DNA from: Flavihumibacter sp. ZG627
Lineage (GTDB): Bacteria > Bacteroidota > Bacteroidia > Chitinophagales > Chitinophagaceae
Assembly (NCBI RefSeq): GCF_000814325.1
Contig: NZ_JPHF01000009.1
Location: 1 to 64,000, forward strand
Length of the DNA stretch: 64,000 nucleotides
Direction: 5' to 3'
Part shown: positions 57,077 through 64,000 of the stretch, piece after piece
Layout of the letters: each line of letters begins with the position of its first letter
Position numbering within the stretch: the first letter of the stretch is position 1
Made by a program: the position numbers and the translations under genes
Notes under the pieces: generated by a model
Database searches by the model: none
What the model saw: the letters and a program-made list of their open reading frames with translations, nothing else
What the model was told of the DNA's origin: nothing

Positions 57077-57119
57077 AAAGTACTTTATTACTTTTATTAA
57101 AGAATATTTCTTACTTTTG
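57077..57119 (+). promoter_or_regulatory. Promoter region of the Fe-S repair operon: palindrome and -7 element
   Basis: A perfect 10-bp palindrome AAAGTACTTT (57077-57086) lies upstream of a TACTTTTG -7 element (57112-57119, matching TAnnTTTG), 29 bases before the ATG at 57149. The AT-rich block also holds AAAGAATATTTCTT, an imperfect dyad. A palindrome just above -33 is where a repressor such as the Rrf2 regulator at the operon end could bind. The link is an inference. Confidence 0.45.
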
Positions 57120-57148
57120 ACCCTGAATAAATCATTAAAATATTCGAT

Positions 57149-58111
57149 ATGCAAACGCTCGAAGAAAACATCCTTAACGTAACAGAACTTGAACCAAGGC
57201 AAAAACATCCAACCATATTTTTGAGGTTTGATGAACTGGAGCCGGGAGAATCTTTAACCATTCATAATGATCATGACCCCAAACCTTTATACTATCAGTT
57301 ACTGGGAGAAAGAGGCAACTGCTTTAATTGGGAATATCTTGAGCAAGGCCCAGAGTGGTGGAAGGTTAGAATAAGTAAGCGTAGGAATGATGAGGGTGAG
57401 GAAACCCTTGGAGAGATCGCGACAAAAGATCTGCGTAAGGCCCAGATATTCAAAAAATACGGACTTGATTTCTGTTGTGGTGGCAAGAAGACAGTGAAAG
57501 AAGCCTGCGCCGAGAAAGGCCTGGATGTAACAAGAATTGAACAGGAATTGCAGGCAGCAGACCAGAACCTTGCCACATCACGGCCATTGCCTTATAATGA
57601 CTGGTCAATTGATTTCCTGGCAGATTATATTGTAAACACGCACCATTCCTATGTCGTTAAAACCCTTCCGGATTTAAGGACCTATGCTGCCAAAGTTGCA
57701 AGGGTTCATGGAAGCCGGCATCCTGAATTGCTGGCAATTCATACCCTTGTTGAGGAGATTAATGCTGAGCTCACATCGCATATGATAAAGGAGGAGAAAG
57801 TACTGTTCCCATATATAAAAGAACTTGTTGCTGAAAGTAAGAGTGCCGCCTCGCCAGCGCCGTCACCATTCACTACAGTTCAGCAGCCAATAAACATGAT
57901 GGAAATGGAACATGAAGCAGTTGGTCATAACCTTGAGCAGATTAGAGAACTTAGCAGGAATTATACTCTTCCTGAAGACGCCTGTGCGAGTTACAGTCTT
58001 CTCTATCGTTTGCTGGAAGAGTTTGAGGATGACCTGCATACCCATGTTCATCTCGAGAATAATATTCTTTTCCCCAAAGCATTAAAACTGGAAAAAGAAT
58101 TAAAATATTAA
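57149..58111 (+). CDS. ric: Di-iron iron-sulfur cluster repair protein (RIC/ScdA/YtfE) with N-terminal DUF2249
   Basis: Repairs Fe-S clusters damaged by nitric oxide or oxidants, a soluble cytoplasmic role. The 320-residue protein has a DUF2249 domain (about 15-75, FDELEPGESLTIHNDHDPKP), the ScdA N-domain (about 85-140, DFCCGGKKTVKEAC), and a hemerythrin-like four-helix domain (about 150-315). Di-iron ligands are in THHSYV, EINAELTSHMIKEEKVLF, MEMEHEAVGHN and DLHTHVHLENNILF. The extra DUF2249 is uncommon in E. coli YtfE. It is the first gene of a six-gene unit and sits behind a candidate operator. Confidence 0.93.
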   Translation: MQTLEENILNVTELEPRQKHPTIFLRFDELEPGESLTIHNDHDPKPLYYQLLGERGNCFNWEYLEQGPEWWKVRISKRRNDEGEETLGEIATKDLRKAQIFKKYGLDFCCGGKKTVKEACAEKGLDVTRIEQELQAADQNLATSRPLPYNDWSIDFLADYIVNTHHSYVVKTLPDLRTYAAKVARVHGSRHPELLAIHTLVEEINAELTSHMIKEEKVLFPYIKELVAESKSAASPAPSPFTTVQQPINMMEMEHEAVGHNLEQIRELSRNYTLPEDACASYSLLYRLLEEFEDDLHTHVHLENNILFPKALKLEKELKY

Positions 58112-58112
58112 A

Positions 58113-58571
58113 ATGATAACTCCTGGAAAACGCCAACAATGGCTGCTGCTGATCTTCATGATCACAGCAGCCTTTTGCTTCTCCTGCAACAATTCTCCTT
58201 CACATGAAACAGAGGTTCATAATGCCGTCATACCCGAACTCACACTAAACAATGGAGTAAAATGGAATTCAGATGATAGCACCAATTCAAATGTTACCAG
58301 CCTCCAAAGGATACTTGACCGTTACCCCGCCAATGAAACCACTACCTTAGTTACCTACGAGGAAGCTGCAACAGAATTGCAGGAGGGGGTTAATCAACTG
58401 GTTAAACAGTGCAAAATGAAAGGGCCTGATCACGATGCCCTGCATGCATGGCTTGAGCCATTCATGGGTGAGGTGAAGGCATTGAAAGCATCCGCAACAA
58501 CTGAAGAAAGCGCAAAACATTTGGAGACGCTCAGAAAATATGCGACCCTTTACCCACAATACTTTGAATAA
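58113..58571 (+). CDS. Small lipoprotein inside the Fe-S repair operon
   Basis: A 152-residue lipoprotein with lipobox FSC (Cys about residue 25). The mature part is helical, with conserved-looking Glu, Lys and His (VTYEEAATELQEGVNQL, then HDALHAWLEPFMGEVK). It is not a family I can name. Starting one base after the RIC stop and ending two bases before the next gene, it must be part of the same mRNA. Its membrane position suggests it links the cytoplasmic repair protein with the envelope, but no function is shown. Confidence 0.8.
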   Translation: MITPGKRQQWLLLIFMITAAFCFSCNNSPSHETEVHNAVIPELTLNNGVKWNSDDSTNSNVTSLQRILDRYPANETTTLVTYEEAATELQEGVNQLVKQCKMKGPDHDALHAWLEPFMGEVKALKASATTEESAKHLETLRKYATLYPQYFE

Positions 58572-58573
58572 CC

Positions 58574-59398
58574 ATGGTCATAAATGCGGATACAAAAATT
58601 GCAAGCATCCTGAAACACCATGAGGATGCCCTGGAAACAATTATCAGTATCAGTCCGGCGTTCCAGAAATTGCGCAACCCTTTGCTGCGTAAGCTGATGG
58701 CTGGCCGAACAAGTATTGCCATGGCCTGTAAGCTAGGAGGGTGTACGGTTGAGTTTTTCCTGGAAAAAATGAAACCACTTGGCTTTGAGGGCGGGGAAGT
58801 TAGCAACAAGCCGCAAAAGGATCTTTCTATGAAAGAAGATAATGAATCGCGTGAATATTTAAAAACCCTGGGGCAAGACCAGATAGTTCAGCTTGATGTG
58901 CGTGCTATGCTAGCCGGGGGAACTGATCCACTGGAGAAAATCATGGCTAGCATAGCTGCACTTAAGAAACACCAGGTTCTACTGATCATTAATAGTTTCG
59001 AACCCACCCCGTTAATAAAGCTACTTAACAAAAAGGGCTTTAGTTCATATGTAGAAACAGTGGATGCATCAGAAATTCATACCTGGTTCATCCCCCAAAA
59101 TCTGATACATCCAAGGCCTGAACCGATCAAAACAGAGGATTCGGGTTGGGAGGAGTTGATATCCTTTTTTGAAGGCAGGATAAGATTTGTGGATGTGCGT
59201 CAACTCGAAATGCCTCAGCCAATGCACACCATCCTCGGAGCACTTGAATCACTTCCCCCCGGTGATGCGTTGTATGTTTACCACAAACGTATCCCCGTTT
59301 TCCTTTTACCTGAATTATCAGAAAGAGGATTTGATTACCGTACAAAAACGCTGAATCAACAGGAAGTGCATCTCCTGATATTCAGGGAATCTTTATGA
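58574..59398 (+). CDS. Protein with DUF1858-like and two DUF2249 domains
   Basis: A 274-residue soluble protein. Residues about 1-75 resemble DUF1858 (INADTKIASILKHH, FQKLRNPLLRKLM). Two DUF2249-type modules follow at about 100-170 (IVQLDVRAMLAGGTDP, LIINSFEPTPL) and 200-270 (RFVDVRQLEMPQP, ALYVYHKRIPVFLL). DUF2249 is also the first domain of the RIC protein here, which ties the two together. The family is often linked to redox or Fe-S proteins, but no activity is established. Its end overlaps the next start by 4 bases (ATGA), so translation is coupled. Confidence 0.85.
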   Translation: MVINADTKIASILKHHEDALETIISISPAFQKLRNPLLRKLMAGRTSIAMACKLGGCTVEFFLEKMKPLGFEGGEVSNKPQKDLSMKEDNESREYLKTLGQDQIVQLDVRAMLAGGTDPLEKIMASIAALKKHQVLLIINSFEPTPLIKLLNKKGFSSYVETVDASEIHTWFIPQNLIHPRPEPIKTEDSGWEELISFFEGRIRFVDVRQLEMPQPMHTILGALESLPPGDALYVYHKRIPVFLLPELSERGFDYRTKTLNQQEVHLLIFRESL

Positions 59399-60690
59399 TA
59401 ACAGGCATCCATACAATCCACAAGCCCACTTCGTCAAAGGTCGTCTTGCCATTCTATGCGTATGCAGCTTTGTCATTACTGGTATCCACATTGCTTCTTT
59501 GTAATTCGCCGGAGGCGTTTACAGGGCATCATTTCAATCCCCGGACCCTTGCCATTACACATGCAATGGCATTGGGCTGGGGAACGATGATGATATTGGG
59601 AGCCAGCCACCAACTCGTTCCGGTTCTTACTGAATCGCCGCTTTACAGCCACAAACTGGCCGTAGTGAGTTTCTATCTGGCAGCAATTGGCATTCCACTT
59701 ATTGTATACGGCTTCTTTGCATTTGAACTGGGCTGGCCTGCACTAGCCGGGGGCATTTTGGTTAATGCATCTATAGCAGTTTATGTTTTCAATCTTGTGT
59801 CAGGTATCAATGGCAGCAAAAAGGAGAACATACATGCCATATTTATGTTAACTGCTGCACTATGGTTGTTTGCCACAACTATAATAGGACTATTGCTTGT
59901 CATTAATTTTACGAGTCCCATTCTTCCAAAAGATTCATTACATTATCTTTCGCTGCATGCGCATCTCGGAATAGTTGGCTGGTTTCTTCTGCTTGTAATT
60001 GGCGTAGCATCAAGATTGCTTCCGATGTTCCTGATTTCCAAATACAGTAATAACCGGTTGCTATGGATAATTTTTGGCGCAATAAATATCGCACTTATCA
60101 GCTTTGTTTTTGTTCATCTAAATAACTTTAGCAATGTGTATTTTTTCATCCCCGGGATTGCGCTGGCACTGAGTTTGGCCTCATTTGCCTACTATTGCCG
60201 GATGGCATTCATACATAGGATCAGGAAGGCAGTTGATGAACCCATGAAAATATCGCTGCTCTCCGTATTGATGATGTTGTTGCCGGTATTATTTCTGTTA
60301 TGTCTTCCATTTCTGCTGGTAACGGGTGAAGCACCAAACAGGATCATTATGGCTTATGGGGTTTCCATCTTCTTCGGATGGCTTACTGCTATCATTTTCG
60401 GCATGACATTTAAAACTGTCCCATTTATAGTATGGAACAAATTTTATCATTCGCGTTCGGGGATGGGTAAAACACCAAACCCCAAGGATCTATTTAGTGT
60501 ACCTGTATTCAATGGGATGGGTATTTTTTATCTCTTTGGTTTTGTGGGGTTTATAACAGGTATTCTTTTTATAAATACAATTCTCATTCGGATCTCAGCC
60601 ATTTCATTATTATTGGCAGCGGTACTTTACAATTGGAATGTATTTCATTTACTTTTTCATAACCCTAACAGAGGAAAGCCTGCTATATGA
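59395..60690 (+). CDS. 12-TM membrane protein, heme-copper oxidase subunit I-like/NnrS-like
   Basis: A 431-residue protein with about twelve membrane segments. Candidate heme-type ligands are His56 and His72 in the second helix (THAMALGWGTMM, ILGASHQLVPVL) and a His in the sixth (LHAHLGIVGWFLLL). The layout resembles subunit I of heme-copper oxidases, or NnrS-type proteins linked to nitric oxide. It probably binds heme and could sense or reduce nitric oxide at the membrane; this is an inference. It overlaps the preceding and following genes by four bases each, so it belongs to the same operon. Confidence 0.8.
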   Translation: MITGIHTIHKPTSSKVVLPFYAYAALSLLVSTLLLCNSPEAFTGHHFNPRTLAITHAMALGWGTMMILGASHQLVPVLTESPLYSHKLAVVSFYLAAIGIPLIVYGFFAFELGWPALAGGILVNASIAVYVFNLVSGINGSKKENIHAIFMLTAALWLFATTIIGLLLVINFTSPILPKDSLHYLSLHAHLGIVGWFLLLVIGVASRLLPMFLISKYSNNRLLWIIFGAINIALISFVFVHLNNFSNVYFFIPGIALALSLASFAYYCRMAFIHRIRKAVDEPMKISLLSVLMMLLPVLFLLCLPFLLVTGEAPNRIIMAYGVSIFFGWLTAIIFGMTFKTVPFIVWNKFYHSRSGMGKTPNPKDLFSVPVFNGMGIFYLFGFVGFITGILFINTILIRISAISLLLAAVLYNWNVFHLLFHNPNRGKPAI

Positions 60691-61013
60691 ATATCATTTC
60701 CAATAACCACATGAAGGCCACCATTGCGCTTGCCGCGCTGGAAGCAGTGATCGATCCGGAGATTGGGTTAAACGTTGTAGATCTGGGTCTGATATACCAG
60801 ATCGATTTCAGCGAGGAGGATAAAGAAATTTTTGTTTCTATGACACTCACCACGCAGTTTTGTCCGATGGGAGAATCCATTACAGATGGGGTAAAGCAAT
60901 GCCTGGAAACAACTTTTGGTGATATGCAGGTAAAGGTGAACCTGGTTTTTGACCCACCCTGGAATTATGAAAGGATCTCTGATTCAGGAAAAGCATTTCT
61001 AAACAGACCATAA
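60687..61013 (+). CDS. MIP18/SufT-type metal-sulfur cluster assembly protein (DUF59)
   Basis: A 108-residue MIP18-family (DUF59) protein with family segments EAVIDPEIGLNVVDLGLIYQ (about residues 18-37), the Cys-containing TTQFCPMGESI, and VFDPPWNYERIS. Members such as SufT and PaaD act in Fe-S cluster maturation. Here it starts with an overlap to the membrane protein gene and sits nine bases before the Rrf2 regulator. An ATG at 60711 (HMKATIA, i.e. Met9) is an alternative start. Confidence 0.9.
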   Translation: MNIISNNHMKATIALAALEAVIDPEIGLNVVDLGLIYQIDFSEEDKEIFVSMTLTTQFCPMGESITDGVKQCLETTFGDMQVKVNLVFDPPWNYERISDSGKAFLNRP

Positions 61014-61022
61014 CCACAATCA

Positions 61023-61454
61023 ATGCTCACAAATACCTGTAAGACTGCGATCAAGGCAGTAATTTACCTGGCAGCACGTTTTGAAACGGGGGAAAAATCG
61101 GGTATCCGGGAGATTGCCGAACATATTGATGCCAGCGAACATACGGTGGGCAAAATGCTTCAGACACTGGTAAGACAGGGTGTGATAAATAGTGTGAAAG
61201 GTCCAACCGGCGGCTTCTTCATAAGCAAACAGCAACGCAACCAACCCATCATCAATATTGTTGAGGCCATTGATGGGCGACAAATATTTACCGGCTGTGG
61301 ATTAGGACTAACTAAATGTTCTGCTGCACATCCCTGTCCCATTCACGATGAATACAAAGCAGCACGAGATCTTTATGAGAAAATTTTCAGGTCTAATCGT
61401 ATTGCTGATCTTTGCGATCCTGTAACAAACGGACTGGCATATCTCACAGGCTGA
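61023..61454 (+). CDS. Rrf2-family (NsrR/IscR-like) transcriptional regulator
   Basis: A 143-residue Rrf2 regulator. The helix-turn-helix (about 25-50, SGIREIAEHIDASEHTVGKML) is given only as a location. A wing follows (SVKGPTGGFF). Three Cys lie in CGLGLTKCSAAHPCPIH (about residues 92-108), the spacing of Fe-S-ligating Cys in IscR/NsrR. It probably senses Fe-S status or nitric oxide and controls the operon that encodes it; the palindrome at 57077 is a candidate site. It ends 16 bases before a convergent gene. Confidence 0.93.
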   Translation: MLTNTCKTAIKAVIYLAARFETGEKSGIREIAEHIDASEHTVGKMLQTLVRQGVINSVKGPTGGFFISKQQRNQPIINIVEAIDGRQIFTGCGLGLTKCSAAHPCPIHDEYKAARDLYEKIFRSNRIADLCDPVTNGLAYLTG

Positions 61455-61469
61455 TCAAATCATTACCTA

Positions 61470-61949
61470 TTATCCCTCCAATAATTTCAGCTCACGCCTT
61501 AGTTCAAACTGAAGGTCTTCATGCAGGCTATTGATCAGTTTCCCTATTTTTTTAAGTTGTGACTGAAAGATATTTTCGAGTACTGCATATTTTTTTAAGG
61601 GTAGACCCATATCTTTCATCAGGCGGCAATATGTTATCAGTAACTCCGCCTCAGCTCCTTTATCTCCAATATAACGGGCTTGCTTACTGGTTTCACGCAG
61701 AATTTTTCGCAATGTTTTTTTTGCATAATACACATGAGAGCTATTAATTTCTGAAAACGAATCTGCCATTTCTGCCTTTAGCTCAGCAAGGTAACTGTTA
61801 AGATTATCGGCTTCAAAAAGCAAATAGGTCAGCAATTCTTTATTTTCCTTTTTGAAACGGGCGAGGCGGAGACAAAGCTCCGACACCTTTGCGGGTGGAA
61901 GCGCTTGCAGTGTATCTTTTATTTCGTGGATTGAAGCTGGTTTCATCAT
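61470..61949 (-). CDS. Helical protein of unknown function
   Basis: A 159-residue soluble, mostly alpha-helical protein with no membrane segment or catalytic motif. Its sequence is rich in Leu, Lys and Glu with HEAT/helical-repeat-like steps (ALPPAKVSELCLRLARF, ELLITYCRLMKDMGL). Two start codons are adjacent (Met1, Met2). I do not recognise a family. It is convergent with the Rrf2 gene and divergent from the DEAD helicase gene. Confidence 0.75.
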   Translation of the reverse strand: MMKPASIHEIKDTLQALPPAKVSELCLRLARFKKENKELLTYLLFEADNLNSYLAELKAEMADSFSEINSSHVYYAKKTLRKILRETSKQARYIGDKGAEAELLITYCRLMKDMGLPLKKYAVLENIFQSQLKKIGKLINSLHEDLQFELRRELKLLEG

Positions 61950-61984
61950 TTAGACGGCACTTACAAGGTAACTTTCCTATTACG

Positions 61985-61992
61985 TACCTTTG
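61985..61992 (+). promoter_or_regulatory. Candidate -7 element immediately before the DEAD helicase ATG
   Basis: TACCTTTG matches TAnnTTTG, but it ends only 5 bases before the ATG at 61998. If used, transcription would start at about the ATG and the mRNA would be leaderless. Confidence 0.35.
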
Positions 61993-61997
61993 GCCCG

Positions 61998-63320
61998 ATG
62001 CAAAATACACACTATTCACTCCCGAAGATACTTAGCGCCTTTAAGATTGAGGCGCTTAATGATATGCAGATCGCTTCCATTGAAGCAAATAAAGCACATG
62101 ATAACGTTCTGCTGCTTTCCGCTACAGGTTCCGGAAAAACACTGGCTTACCTGTTACCAATCCTTGAACTACTGGATAACTCAAAGAAAACTACACAAGC
62201 TTTAATAATCGTGCCTTCCCGTGAACTGGCCTTGCAGATTGACCAGGTATTCCGCACTATGAGTACGGGTTATAAAGTAACCTGCTGCTATGGCGGTCAT
62301 CTTCGTGAAACGGAGGAGAATAATCTTGTGGAGGCACCAGCGCTTATCATCGGAACACCTGGCAGGCTTGCGGATCATATTCGCAGGGGCAATATCACTG
62401 CCGATACTATTGAGACACTGGTACTTGATGAATTTGACAAATCACTTGAGTTTGGGTTTGAAGAAGAGATGTCTTTTGTGGTGGGATCATTACCCGCCAT
62501 AAAGAAACGTATCCTGGTTTCTGCAACCGATTCGGATGAAATGCCAAAATTCATCAATATGAAGGAAGCGGTTAAACTAAACTTCCTGACTGGTGAAGTA
62601 CCTGAAATGCTGGCATACCAATACGTAAAAAGTGATGATAATGATAAATTGCAGACTTTGTTCCATTTGCTTTGCTTTGTAGGCAACCGTTCAGCGATCA
62701 TCTTCTGCAACTACCGTGATGCCGTGGAAAGGGTTAGCAATTATCTAAAGGAACAGGGTATTGTTAATGTTTATTATCATGGTGCACTGGAACAGCCCGA
62801 CAGGGATGCTGCTATAAATAAATTCCGTAATGGGAGTTCTAATGTACTGGTGACCACTGACCTTGCATCAAGAGGATTGGATATTCCAAACATCAGATAT
62901 ATTATCCATTACCACCTTCCTGATAAAGAAGAGACATTTACGCACCGAAATGGACGTACGGCCAGGCAAGAAGCCAGCGGAACCGTTATACTTATTGTTT
63001 CACCCGAAGAAGAAATACCAGAATATGTGGATCCGAATATTCTGGAAATAGAATTGCCGGAAAAACAGGATCTACCGGAAAAACCTAAATGGACAACCTT
63101 TTACTTTTCTGCGGGAAAGAAAAATAAGATAAATAAGGTGGACCTGGTTGGCTTTCTTACGCAAAAGGGGGAGCTGAAAAAAGAAGATATCGGGTTGATA
63201 GAAGTGAAGGACTTCACCTCTTATGTTGCCATCAGAAAATCCAAAGCAAGCCATACCCTTAATCTTATCAAAGACCATAAGGTGAAGGGACAGAAAGTTA
63301 AGATCGAGGTTGCGAAGTAA
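61998..63320 (+). CDS. DEAD-box-type RNA helicase (DEFD variant)
   Basis: A 440-residue superfamily 2 RNA helicase. Motifs: Q-motif region FKIEALNDMQIASIE, I SATGSGKT (about residue 42), Ia PSRELALQ, II LDEFDKSLEFGF (DEFD instead of DEAD), III SATDSDE, IV IIFCN, V TTDLASRGLDIP and VI HRNGRTARQ. A C-terminal part (residues 345-440) is shorter and different from E. coli DbpA/RhlB tails. The DEFD motif is frequent in Bacteroidota RNA helicases. It likely remodels RNA or ribosome precursors; no partner is adjacent. Confidence 0.92.
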   Translation: MQNTHYSLPKILSAFKIEALNDMQIASIEANKAHDNVLLLSATGSGKTLAYLLPILELLDNSKKTTQALIIVPSRELALQIDQVFRTMSTGYKVTCCYGGHLRETEENNLVEAPALIIGTPGRLADHIRRGNITADTIETLVLDEFDKSLEFGFEEEMSFVVGSLPAIKKRILVSATDSDEMPKFINMKEAVKLNFLTGEVPEMLAYQYVKSDDNDKLQTLFHLLCFVGNRSAIIFCNYRDAVERVSNYLKEQGIVNVYYHGALEQPDRDAAINKFRNGSSNVLVTTDLASRGLDIPNIRYIIHYHLPDKEETFTHRNGRTARQEASGTVILIVSPEEEIPEYVDPNILEIELPEKQDLPEKPKWTTFYFSAGKKNKINKVDLVGFLTQKGELKKEDIGLIEVKDFTSYVAIRKSKASHTLNLIKDHKVKGQKVKIEVAK

Positions 63321-63326
63321 TATAGA

Positions 63327-64000
63327 TTACTGGATTCCCTCTGAGGTCATTTGCACTCTTTTCATACTACCATCTTCATTGTAAAATAACCGGTCGATAC
63401 AAACTGAGCGGCGGAAACTCCCGCCCTCCGTTGGTATTCCCCCGTTATGATAGATAAAATAGGAGCTGCCCTTGAAATCGATGATAGCCTGGTGATTGGT
63501 ATTTGAATTACCAGCGAGTTCATTCAGGATTCCTTTGAATTGCCATGGCCCATTAACTGAACGACTCATTGCATAGGCAATCTTTTCGGGAAACTGGTAG
63601 GCATAGGAAAGATAGTACCACCCATTTTTATGATGAACCCATGGCGCCTCGGTAAACGATGGAAGATCAACCGTTTTGATCTCACCTTCTAATTCTATCA
63701 TATTAGGTTTGAGGCGGGCATAGTAGCATTTGGTATTGCCCCAGAAAAGATAAGCCTGACCGTCTATATCAATTATTACGGAGGGATCAATATCATCCCA
63801 GAAAATGCTGGTAGCCTTTGTCATGTCATTCGTTATTAAAGCTTTACCTATAGCATCGCGGAATGGCCCATCCGGGCGATCCGCCACTGCCACACCTATA
63901 GATTTTCCGGGAATGCTCCCATGCTCTACCGTTACGTACCAATAAAATTTCCCATTACGTTCAATTACCTGCGATGCCCAGGCATCTCCTTTTGCCCAGC
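63327..64000 (-). CDS. GH43-family glycosidase, 5' end beyond the window
   Basis: The C-terminal 220 or more residues of a five-bladed beta-propeller glycosidase of family 43. The minus-strand frame continues to the window edge, reading GDAWASQVIERNGKFYWYVT and IGVAVADRPDGPF. Active-site segments include SIFWDDIDPSVIIDIDG (an Asp general-acid modulator region), FTEAPWVHHKNGWYYL (catalytic Glu), and TNHQAIIDFKG. It is expected to remove arabinose or xylose side chains; the exact substrate cannot be told. The frame has no start codon inside the window that fits the family length (about 300-350 residues). Confidence 0.9.
   Translation of the reverse strand, partial: WAKGDAWASQVIERNGKFYWYVTVEHGSIPGKSIGVAVADRPDGPFRDAIGKALITNDMTKATSIFWDDIDPSVIIDIDGQAYLFWGNTKCYYARLKPNMIELEGEIKTVDLPSFTEAPWVHHKNGWYYLSYAYQFPEKIAYAMSRSVNGPWQFKGILNELAGNSNTNHQAIIDFKGSSYFIYHNGGIPTEGGSFRRSVCIDRLFYNEDGSMKRVQMTSEGIQ

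Overview
The window looks like chromosome of a free-living, saccharolytic member of the Bacteroidota, most likely Chitinophagaceae or a close relative. The evidence is a T9SS-type C-terminal sorting domain, GH92, GH97 and GH43 glycosidases, a DUF5777 beta-barrel protein, LytS/LytTR signalling, TAnnTTTG-type -7 promoter elements, weak Shine-Dalgarno sequences and moderate GC. I found no tRNA, rRNA, CRISPR array, insertion sequence or phage gene.

Left part (1-20500): a four-gene L-rhamnose operon on the minus strand (transporter, bifunctional aldolase/dehydrogenase, isomerase, kinase). It is followed by a coiled-coil lipoprotein, a secreted serine hydrolase/TPR/alpha-beta hydrolase fusion, and a secreted protein with a His-Gly and Ser-Cys pair like clan CD cysteine peptidases. 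Next come a LytS/LytTR operon with an exported protein of unknown function, an SF1 helicase preceded by a strong inverted repeat, a flavin-type stress protein, a cardiolipin synthase, and a phosphodiesterase divergent from a TIM-barrel isomerase.

Middle (20500-45500): a GMC oxidoreductase and a decayed MarR regulator lead to a large multi-PAS kinase. An ECF sigma factor overlaps a protein with an inner-membrane helix and a barrel-like tail; an OB-fold protein, YceI and DUF5777 follow. Then come GH97, DUF92 and GH92 genes and pta-ackA (acetate/ATP formation). A five-gene signalling cluster follows on the minus strand: REC-kinase, hybrid kinase with three receivers, receiver, CheR and CheB, with no chemoreceptors.

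Right part (45500-64000): DUF218 protein, a terminator, a 327-bp intergenic stretch with CCTAGGG repeats, a 19-cysteine copper-type protein, and a YceI/porin/YceI-like/membrane-protein cluster. These are followed by metY, a HEIGH metallopeptidase, a T9SS subtilase with an altered catalytic triad, and a remnant of rtcB. A compact six-gene locus (57149-61454) joins a di-iron Fe-S repair protein, DUF2249 domains, a 12-TM heme-protein-like membrane protein, a MIP18-family assembly factor and an Rrf2 regulator; it reads as a nitrosative-stress/Fe-S repair unit. The window ends with a DEAD-type helicase and a GH43 gene cut by the window edge.

The most unusual items are the nitrosative/Fe-S locus, the secreted HG/SC protein, the two decayed genes (marR-like and rtcB), the periodic CCTAGGG repeat, and the sigma factor-overlapping membrane/barrel protein. 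No clear new defence or mobile system is visible.
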